A stretch of DNA of 64,000 bases, from positions 62,001-126,000 of the forward strand of contig NZ_RZMW01000029.1 in the NCBI RefSeq assembly GCF_003992625.1, read 5' to 3'. The position numbers and the translations under genes were made by a program. The DNA is from Pelagibacterium lentulum. Lineage in GTDB: Bacteria > Pseudomonadota > Alphaproteobacteria > Rhizobiales > Devosiaceae. The notes under the pieces are model-generated. The model searched no databases, had not been told where the DNA came from, and was given only the letters and a program-made list of their open reading frames with translations. Positions 58,388 through 64,000 of the stretch are shown here, piece by piece; the stretch's first letter is position 1, and the number at the start of each line of letters is the position of its first letter.

Positions 58388-59515
58388 CTACATGTAGGCG
58401 CCAGCAGCTTCAAGCATGTCGACAAGATCGAGTGTCACTTCGCCGGTCGGGCGGTAGTTGTGGAAAATCTGGAACTGCCGGATCGCACGCGCTGTCGTTG
58501 CATCGGCTACGCCATTTACGGGCGCCTGCAGGAAGCCAAGGCGGTTCAGCCCCCGCTGAACGGTACTGACAAGATCCCGGTCGCGCGATGGTGGAACAGC
58601 TTGTGCGGCCTGTTCCTGATTCAGCGGATTTAGGCTCATCACCGTCTCGGTAATCGAAGGGGTCGCGGCGGTTTCCACCCGTTCGGGCATCGGTTGGCTC
58701 TCTTGCGCTCTTGCTTCGTGCCCCGTGGCAGGCTCGCTGTCCTCGATCAGCGCACCAATATCGCCCATTTGCGCCATGCCGACCATATTGGTCTGCGCGG
58801 ACGGATCAAACAGCGGAGCTGCGGACTGCTGTTGCTGAGGCTGGGCCTGCGCCTGCTGTTGAGCGGGCTGCGGCGGCACGGGCGCTTGCTGCTGGGTTGC
58901 AGCGCCGTTTTGCGCGCCGTTAAGGGGCGCCCGTCGAACCGCATCGAGCACCTGGGGCGAAGCCGCGCCAGTGCGCGGCATATCGAACCGGCTTTCAAAC
59001 GCGCGGATGGCGTCGGCGGTCTTGGGACCGTAAAAACCATCGATGGTGCCGTCGAACAGTCCCAGCGCCTGCAACTTTTGCTGCAGTTCGGCAATATCGG
59101 CATTGCCTACCGAACGGCTTTCCTGGGGCTGCACCGGTGCCGTCTGGGCCTGCGGTGTCGGCTGGGCGGCGGGTGCCGATTGCGTCGTCAGTCCCTCGGG
59201 CCGCTCGACCGGTTGCACCACAACGGGCTCTACCGGGGGCGGCGTGTTTATGCGCGAACCTGCATCGCCGCTGACAAAGAGCGGTGCAGGGTGGCGGGCA
59301 TCCTGCATGAACAGAGCATTGGCGCCGCCCATCAGAGTCAGGCCGGCGACAAGCACGATACCAGAGGTCGCCATGGGTGCCTGAACGAACCGTTCAACGC
59401 ACCAACGCACCCCTGCGCCCGCCAGAGCGGCGAGCGCCGAACCCAGAGCAAGAGGAATATGGGCAACAGAACCTGTGGTCATTTTGCGGCGCTTTTTCTT
59501 TCGTCTTCCAGCCAT
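58388..59515 (-). CDS. membrane protein with two peptidoglycan-binding domains
   Basis: A 375-residue protein. Basic N-terminus (MAGRRKKKRRKMTTG), a membrane span (about 46-66), two PG_binding_1 domains (KLQALGLFDGTIDGFYGPKT at about 147; RGLNRLGFLQAPVNGVADAT near the end) joined by a Pro/Gln-rich linker. It probably anchors to the inner membrane and binds peptidoglycan. The start at 59515 overlaps the kinase gene by 37 bases; an ATG at 59482 with a 4-base ATGA overlap is an alternative that would drop the first 11 residues. Confidence 0.85.
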   Translation of the reverse strand: MAGRRKKKRRKMTTGSVAHIPLALGSALAALAGAGVRWCVERFVQAPMATSGIVLVAGLTLMGGANALFMQDARHPAPLFVSGDAGSRINTPPPVEPVVVQPVERPEGLTTQSAPAAQPTPQAQTAPVQPQESRSVGNADIAELQQKLQALGLFDGTIDGFYGPKTADAIRAFESRFDMPRTGAASPQVLDAVRRAPLNGAQNGAATQQQAPVPPQPAQQQAQAQPQQQQSAAPLFDPSAQTNMVGMAQMGDIGALIEDSEPATGHEARAQESQPMPERVETAATPSITETVMSLNPLNQEQAAQAVPPSRDRDLVSTVQRGLNRLGFLQAPVNGVADATTARAIRQFQIFHNYRPTGEVTLDLVDMLEAAGAYM

Positions 59516-61293
59516 TGTGTTTCATCGTCGCTGGCTTGAGGGGGATGCAGGTGTTCGATACTGGCGGCAGGTCTGCGCCCGGCCGGTCCGTCTATGGGCA
59601 AAAGGATGGAAATCGTTGTCCCCTGCCCCACTTCCGAAAAGACGTGGAACTGGCCGTCGTGCAGGGCCACCAGTCCCTTCACGATCGACAGGCCAAGCCC
59701 GGTGCCTTCATAGCGGCGCGCCAGTCCATTCTGCGCCTGAAGGAAGGGCTCACCTATCCGGTCGATGGTTTCCGCGCCCATGCCGATGCCGCGGTCGCGT
59801 ACCGAAATGTTGAGCATCTTGCCCTGCCGTTTCATCGACAGTTCCACTATCCCGCCATCATGGCTGAACTTTGTGGCATTTGACAAAAGGTTGATCAGGA
59901 TCTGGCGGCAGGCGCGTTCATCGCCAACGATTTGAGGCAGGTTGTCGGGGACAAGGGCCTTGATCGAAATGTTACGATCCCGCGCTGCCTTGTCGACGAT
60001 CTGGCAACAAGGCTCGACCATGCTGCCGGGGTCGAACAATTCGGCGTGAACCTCGAACTTGCCCGCTTCGATCTTTGACATATCGAGCAGCATGTTGACC
60101 ACATCGAGCAGGTGATGCCCGCTTTGGCTGATTAATTCGGCATATTCCTTGTGCGCTGGTGTCAACTGCCCGCCGATATTGGCCTGCATCATGTCCGAGA
60201 AGCCGACGATCGCATTGAGCGGCGTGCGCAATTCGTGACCGATTGTCGCCAGGAAGCGCGACTTGGCCTCAGAGGCTTCCTCGGCGGCCATGCGGGCTGT
60301 GTTGATTTCCGATTCGGCATTCTTGCGCTTGGAAATGTCGCGCAGGATTCCGAGTACCTCATAGGTTTGCTCGGCATCGGTCTCGTCAACGACCGGCGAC
60401 AGGCTGACCTCGACCCAGAGATAATCCGCACTGGCGCCCGGCTTGCTCGTGTCCCGGCGCATTCTGATGTCGAGCGCAGCATGGAGTCCGCGCGTACGCG
60501 CGTCGGAAAGCGCTGCCATATAGGCGGGCCGATCCATGACATGGATGCGCTCGAACAGTCCGTTGCCATCGAGTTCGAAAGCCTTGCAGCCCAGCAGCCT
60601 GGATGCGGAGCGCGACAATTGCATCATCGCGCCGTCGGCATCGTAACGCACGACCGCATCGCGGAAACTTTCGATCAGAAGGTCGAAGGTTTTCATCTGA
60701 TTGCGCGCGGCAGCGGCAGCGGCAAAATTGAGCCGATTGGTGATGACGGCGATCACCATCACCGCTGCCGCATAGACGGTGACAGCAATGAACAGCCAGC
60801 CATTTTCAGTCTGCGTAAAGGGACTGGGAATCAAACCCGCGGTATGGAGAAAACTGGCAGCCAAGCTCGAAACCGGCACGGCCCAGGCCCAGCGCCGGTA
60901 GCGGCTTTGCGAGGTCAGCATGGCATATAGGGCCGCCATCAGACCCAGTGCCAAGCCAAAGTCGAACAGTGCAGGGTCCGTTAAGGTTAGCACGACGCTC
61001 ATGCTGGCGATTGCCAGAACGTGGCACAACACCTGACCTTCGAGATTTTTCCGCTGGTGAAACACCAACGCGGCAGCGGCGCAGGCAAGCGCGGCACTGG
61101 CAGCGATAACCGGCATTGCGGCGCCGTACACCAGAAAATAAAGCGCGACCGGATAGGCGATCGCGGAAGCCGCCAGCATGATCATCGTGGTGAAGAACAG
61201 GGCCTGCCCGCGCAGCACGTCAGGCCGCGATGCCGCCCATTGCGGGGCTGCCAGAAACGTCCGAACTTTCGCTGCGGCAAATGGGTTACGCAT
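59479..61293 (-). CDS. membrane PAS-domain sensor histidine kinase
   Basis: A 604-residue kinase. About six membrane segments (35-200), a PAS domain (about 220-335: SFRDAVVRYDADGAMMQLSR, DYLWVEVSLSPVVDETD), HisKA with FLATIGHELRTPLNAIVGFS, then HATPase boxes INLLSNATKFSHD, VRDRGIGMG and EGTGLGLSIVKGLVALHDG. The architecture recalls PleC/DivJ-type cell-cycle kinases of alphaproteobacteria, but the partner regulator is not in view. Co-transcribed with the peptidoglycan-binding protein gene. Confidence 0.9.
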   Translation of the reverse strand: MRNPFAAAKVRTFLAAPQWAASRPDVLRGQALFFTTMIMLAASAIAYPVALYFLVYGAAMPVIAASAALACAAAALVFHQRKNLEGQVLCHVLAIASMSVVLTLTDPALFDFGLALGLMAALYAMLTSQSRYRRWAWAVPVSSLAASFLHTAGLIPSPFTQTENGWLFIAVTVYAAAVMVIAVITNRLNFAAAAAARNQMKTFDLLIESFRDAVVRYDADGAMMQLSRSASRLLGCKAFELDGNGLFERIHVMDRPAYMAALSDARTRGLHAALDIRMRRDTSKPGASADYLWVEVSLSPVVDETDAEQTYEVLGILRDISKRKNAESEINTARMAAEEASEAKSRFLATIGHELRTPLNAIVGFSDMMQANIGGQLTPAHKEYAELISQSGHHLLDVVNMLLDMSKIEAGKFEVHAELFDPGSMVEPCCQIVDKAARDRNISIKALVPDNLPQIVGDERACRQILINLLSNATKFSHDGGIVELSMKRQGKMLNISVRDRGIGMGAETIDRIGEPFLQAQNGLARRYEGTGLGLSIVKGLVALHDGQFHVFSEVGQGTTISILLPIDGPAGRRPAASIEHLHPPQASDDETQWLEDERKSAAK

Positions 61294-61611
61294 AAACTAC
61301 TCTACTCTAGCGCGACGGGAATCGCCCGCGCGTCTGGGGTATGGCCCCGGTATTGGCGCCACATTTTCACTCAAGCCCTAAAACACCCTTAAGTGTTTGG
61401 TCCTGAGACGTCGATTGGGCCGGTTTACGCCTGTCGGAGGGCGACAAACTGGCTTTAGCGTAAACAGATTCTTGCATAACGACCCGTTTCCGCATTGCTT
61501 CGAATTTCGATAAAATTTGAGATAAATTCGCGCTAAATCCGCCTTACAGCTTTTAGAATTGACCTCTATCTTCAGGACCAGACATCCAAGTCCGGTGCTG
61601 AAAGGCTCACA
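61294..61611. other. 318-base intergenic region
   Basis: No gene is evident. It holds AAACAC-CCTTAA-GTGTTT at 61381 and a spaced inverted repeat GTTTACGC (61423-61430)/GCGTAAAC (61458-61465). Regulatory sites for the divergent kinase and DUF5330 genes are expected here, but none can be assigned. Confidence 0.5.
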
Positions 61612-61926
61612 ATGTTTCTGGTTCGCTCCGCATTCTGGCTCACCGCCGCATGGCTCGTAATTGCGCCTGCGCATCACGATTTCAGTGCGACCGCTGACGC
61701 TGCCGGCGCCGAGATCGTTAAGGGCGGACAAGCCCTTATCAGTGCCGGGCTTTCCAGAGCTCCGGAGTGCGCGAGCTTTGAATGTGCCGCTGGCCGCGCG
61801 ATTCTTGAAACTGCGATCAACCAGCCGGCACAGGTGCCACAAATTGCACCACAACCTCATCTTACCGTTGCTGCTTCGCCCGTTCAGGCGCCGGTGCCTC
61901 CAAGGCGCCCCGACTGGGCAAGTTAG
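61612..61926 (+). CDS. DUF5330-type small exported protein
   Basis: A 104-residue protein with an N-terminal hydrophobic segment (FLVRSAFWLTAAWLVIAPAH), a middle region with two cysteines (SRAPECASFECAAGRAILE) and a Pro-rich tail ending RRPDWAS. The start and order upstream of sufE match the DUF5330 genes of Hyphomicrobiales as I remember them. gaaagg precedes ATG. Function unknown. Confidence 0.65.
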   Translation: MFLVRSAFWLTAAWLVIAPAHHDFSATADAAGAEIVKGGQALISAGLSRAPECASFECAAGRAILETAINQPAQVPQIAPQPHLTVAASPVQAPVPPRRPDWAS

Positions 61927-62050
61927 GACCAGAAGGGTCCGCCCGGAGCCGATAATAGTTCTGCCCATGCGGGCTCCGGATATGGCCGCAAACCTTCGAC
62001 AAGCGTTTGCGGCCCTTTTTTTCCTCGGCGCGATGGCCTAAATAGCGCTT

Positions 62051-62476
62051 ATGAACACGCCAGACGCCTTTACTGAAATTGCCGACAACCTCTCATTTCT
62101 CGACGATTGGGAGGATCGCTATCGCTATATCATCGAGTTGGGCCAGGCCCTGCCCGAGATCACCGATGCCGAACGCAATGCGGATAACAAGGTGCATGGT
62201 TGTGCCTCGCAAGTCTGGCTGGTCACACAGGCCAGCGAGGCCAACGGACAAACCGTCCTCACCTATCGGGGCGATTCCGACGCCCATATCGTGAAGGGGC
62301 TCGTTGCCATTTTGCTCGCGCTCTATTCCGGGCGTACGGCGCGGGACATTGCCGAAACGGACGCCCTGCCCATTCTCGATTCGATCGGGTTGCGCGAGCA
62401 CCTGTCCACCCAGCGCTCGAACGGGCTTGCGGCAATGGTCAAGCGCGTGCGCGCCGACGCGCAGGCATTGGCCTAA
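62051..62476 (+). CDS. sufE: SufE-family cysteine desulfuration protein
   Basis: A 141-residue protein: LSFLDDWEDRYRYIIELGQA, NADNKVHGCASQVWLVTQAS, DSDAHIVKGLVAILLALYSG. The Cys in VHGCASQVW accepts persulfide sulfur from a SufS-type desulfurase for Fe-S cluster assembly. Full length. Overlaps the convergent DUF6456 gene by four bases. The suf operon is not in view. Confidence 0.92.
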   Translation: MNTPDAFTEIADNLSFLDDWEDRYRYIIELGQALPEITDAERNADNKVHGCASQVWLVTQASEANGQTVLTYRGDSDAHIVKGLVAILLALYSGRTARDIAETDALPILDSIGLREHLSTQRSNGLAAMVKRVRADAQALA

Positions 62477-62973
62477 CCAATCTCACTGGGCATTGCGCCC
62501 GGTTGTACCCAGAAACGTGTCCCGCAGGTCTCTTGCCCACGCGCCAAAGGGGAAAGCCCCATGCGCGCGGCGGCAAGGTCCAGCGCCAGCCGCAGCACGA
62601 TCTTGCCGCTGCGCCGTGGCCAGCCATGCAATTGCTCAACATCGTGAATGCCCATGTCATAGCCGCAAATGTCGCGCAGAACGCTTTGACAGTCGCGCGG
62701 CAGATCGGTGAGCAGGCTTTCGAGCCGCATACGGGCATCGATCGCCATATCGCTCACGCTATCTCCATTGCCCCGCAGGCCGGAAACTTTCGGCCCATAG
62801 CGCATTGTGACATTCTGCCGAATCTGCGCCTTTTCAAACAACCGGTGAATACGCAGCGCTGCTTCCATCTGATGAGACGCCAGAAAACGTGTTTCGTTCT
62901 TGCGCGCTCGTGCGAGTACGGCAACCGCAGGCAACGTGCGCGCCAGCGCCTCGGCTTGTGCCTCAATGCCCAT
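62473..62973 (-). CDS. DUF6456-type protein
   Basis: A 166-residue protein: MGIEAQAEALARTLPAVAVL, DMAIDARMRLESLLTDLPRD, CQSVLRDICGYDMGIHDVEQ, GWPRRSGKIVLRLALDLAAA. This is the C-terminal DUF6456 domain, seen in alphaproteobacteria next to helix-turn-helix proteins, as here. I take the ATG at 62973, overlapping the upstream gene by 11 bases. A DNA-binding or cell-cycle role is possible but unknown. Confidence 0.7.
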   Translation of the reverse strand: MGIEAQAEALARTLPAVAVLARARKNETRFLASHQMEAALRIHRLFEKAQIRQNVTMRYGPKVSGLRGNGDSVSDMAIDARMRLESLLTDLPRDCQSVLRDICGYDMGIHDVEQLHGWPRRSGKIVLRLALDLAAARMGLSPLARGQETCGTRFWVQPGAMPSEIG

Positions 62974-63370
62974 GGACGCGCTCCAACTGCGAATTATAAG
63001 AGCATGGCGCGCGGCGAACCGTCGCAAATCCAAGTATCGCTTTTTCCAGTAGCGCAATTTCCCGCTCGGTTGCAGGGTCGTCACGCATGTCCTCGACAAC
63101 GGCACACGCATGGGCAACCGTGGTACGATCCCTGCCGAAGTACCGGCCGACATCGGTCATGCTGATCTCGAGAAGCACATGGCTAAGATACATCGCTATT
63201 TGCCGTGCGACCGCCACAGGTTTTCGGGAGCGCGAATGGGTGAGAATCGCCTCGTGCCGCACGTTACGGTGACGCGCTACAATCGCAACAATTCTGGCAC
63301 ATGCCAGCGTGTGGTCGTTCGGCATCGCGGGATCGGTTTGCCGGAAACTCGAATAAGTCTGCACTGTCAT
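62963..63370 (-). CDS. DnaA domain IV-like helix-turn-helix protein
   Basis: A 135-residue protein resembling only the C-terminal DNA-binding domain of DnaA: IVAIVARHRNVRHEAILTHS, RSRKPVAVARQIAMYLSHVL, VGRYFGRDRTTVAHACAVVE. The last is close to the DnaA signature GRDHTTVxxA with H replaced by R. The AAA+ domain is absent, so it cannot initiate replication itself, but could compete for DnaA boxes. Co-transcribed with the DUF6456 gene. The ATG at 63370 is followed by a plausible lead. Confidence 0.82.
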   Translation of the reverse strand: MTVQTYSSFRQTDPAMPNDHTLACARIVAIVARHRNVRHEAILTHSRSRKPVAVARQIAMYLSHVLLEISMTDVGRYFGRDRTTVAHACAVVEDMRDDPATEREIALLEKAILGFATVRRAPCSYNSQLERVHGH

Positions 63371-63389
63371 AGGACCACTCTCTCATAAA

Positions 63390-63405
63390 TAGGATATAAT
63401 TCCTA
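63390..63405. promoter_or_regulatory. palindrome over a -10 box in a divergent promoter
   Basis: TAGGA-TATAAT-TCCTA is a 5-bp inverted repeat whose centre is a perfect -10 hexamer (63395-63400). It lies 9 bases upstream of the GTG at 63415 and 20 bases upstream of the DnaA-like gene on the other strand. Confidence 0.5.
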
Positions 63406-63414
63406 ATTATATAC

Positions 63415-63666
63415 GTGACAAAAGTGGTTGATTCCGATAAGACAGAACGGCGTGACAGGCCGGTGTTAAAAGATGAGGGAGAAGTCGAGGCGCTCGTCCG
63501 GTTTCTCGTTTCTGCATTAGAGGCAGCGGACCCGGATGCGTTTATTATGACGCCAGTAGATGGCGAACGAACGGCTATCGATGGCAGCTTCGACCTTTTT
63601 GAGGTCGTAGCTGCATTCCGAACGAAGGTTACATCTTCGGTTCAGGAGGGCTCAAAGGCTGTGTAA
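63415..63666 (+). CDS. hypothetical protein, 83 residues
   Basis: Starts with a GTG without a ribosome site just 15 bases after a perfect -10 box, so its transcript is probably leaderless or nearly so. Product: VVDSDKTERRDRPVLKDEGE, VEALVRFLVSALEAADPDAF, DGSFDLFEVVAAFRTKVTSS. It is acidic and soluble, with no family recognised. The 3' end overlaps the convergent gene by 25 bases. Base composition looks more AT-rich than most of the window. Confidence 0.5.
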   Translation: MTKVVDSDKTERRDRPVLKDEGEVEALVRFLVSALEAADPDAFIMTPVDGERTAIDGSFDLFEVVAAFRTKVTSSVQEGSKAV

Positions 63667-63995
63667 ACGAGGCCGCGAATCTCTTGAAGCTGCGCTAAGG
63701 ATTTTTCGCTGATTTCGCACGAGAGAACTTTGCCTCCGAATGTCGTGGTATAGGCTCGGCCCATTAAAACGTCTTGCAACATTAGGGAGGACTCATTGCC
63801 GATTTTGAAATCATTCCCCCTGTACGGTCCGGCAACGGCGTGTTTTCTGGTTTGCTCAATTTGAAAAAACTCGGCCAAATGGGTCGCGGCATGTCGGGTC
63901 CCTTCAAACCGGGGGAAATGTTCGGTCATTTTCTGATTGATGGTCTTAAACCGCTTTTGGATATCGTCGGACCAGTAGCCAGGGACACACTTCAT
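63642..63995 (-). CDS. hypothetical protein (may extend beyond the right edge)
   Basis: At least 117 residues (MKCVPGYWSDDIQKRFKTIN to GLVYTAFEPS). The ATG at 63995 is only 5 bases from the window edge, so an earlier start cannot be excluded. A basic and soluble product: RFEGTRHAATHLAEFFQIEQ, GPYRGNDFKIGNESSLMLQD. No family is recognised. Less GC-rich than neighbours; may belong to an accessory island that continues to the right. Confidence 0.5.
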   Translation of the reverse strand: MKCVPGYWSDDIQKRFKTINQKMTEHFPRFEGTRHAATHLAEFFQIEQTRKHAVAGPYRGNDFKIGNESSLMLQDVLMGRAYTTTFGGKVLSCEISEKSLAQLQEIRGLVYTAFEPS

Positions 63996-64000
63996 TCCGG

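Noticed and set aside
61378-61968. 196-codon minus-strand frame over the DUF5330 gene
   Set aside because: Cys/Arg-rich, spans an intergenic region; no ribosome site.
1-64000. CRISPR arrays, tRNA or rRNA genes, insertion sequences
   Set aside because: No regularly spaced direct repeats, no tRNA-like cloverleaf and no transposase-like protein could be recognised by reading; a tRNA search would settle the point.

Overview
The window looks like chromosome from an alphaproteobacterium of the order Hyphomicrobiales, most likely a Devosia/Pelagibacterium-type genome. This is inferred from high GC, a FeuP/FeuQ-type two-component system, DUF2336, DUF1491, DUF5330 and DUF6456 genes, curlin genes with a CsgH-type chaperone, a gene-transfer-agent-type head cluster, and dispersed palindromic repeats typical of this order. 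No rRNA, tRNA, CRISPR array or insertion sequence was seen.

Region 1-4.4 kb (minus strand): a helical protein gene running off the left edge, a small lipoprotein, and the feuQ-feuP-like operon with a small periplasmic PepSY-like protein gene upstream. Region 4.4-11.1 kb (minus strand) is a remnant of a gene transfer agent (GTA)/HK97-type head module: small and large terminase, portal, two tiny proteins, prohead protease, major capsid protein, and a head-tail connector truncated at a deletion scar. A hicAB toxin-antitoxin pair with its own operator and terminator sits between terminase and portal. A 47-bp element occurs once upstream of the small terminase and again just past the hicAB terminator, upstream of portal. 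The tail module is absent here.

Region 11-24 kb is accessory: an M23 peptidase, regulator/enzyme pairs (LysR/methyltransferase, AraC-like/VOC, TetR/RidA, AraC/SDR), a lone PD-(D/E)XK nuclease-like gene beside a relic of a second methyltransferase, a fused MarR-GNAT protein, and an MFS pump whose promoter carries a SoxR box, facing soxR. Region 24-27 kb holds hipBA with three operator copies, a bacterial voltage-gated sodium channel and a VasI-like secreted protein. Region 27-35 kb has an M16 presequence-protease-like gene, an HxlR-regulated reductase/SRPBCC pair, and a TetR-FAD monooxygenase-DinB-DUF1697 run joined by 4-bp start/stop overlaps.

Region 35-49 kb is more housekeeping: ilvD, a secreted protein of unknown function, an EamA transporter, an ABC exporter preceded by a candidate leader peptide, a hemolysin III family protein, a GAF-diguanylate cyclase with a GGEAF active site, a lytic transglycosylase, an AAC(3)-type acetyltransferase, ArsR and AlkD-like proteins, and a membrane dipeptidase. 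Region 49-51 kb is a curli-type cluster (curlin, CsgH, curlin). Region 51-64 kb has DUF2336, two small proteins, DUF1254/DUF1214 proteins and PBP1A, YcgN, an SDR, DUF1491, a peptidoglycan-binding protein with a PAS histidine kinase, DUF5330, SufE, DUF6456, a DnaA domain IV-like protein, and two unknown genes at the right edge.

The most rewarding items are the broken GTA head cluster with its hicAB insertion and duplicated promoter-like element, a three-copy mosaic repeat whose second hairpin differs in sequence but keeps pairing, the isolated nuclease-like gene, and several multi-copy operators readable by eye.
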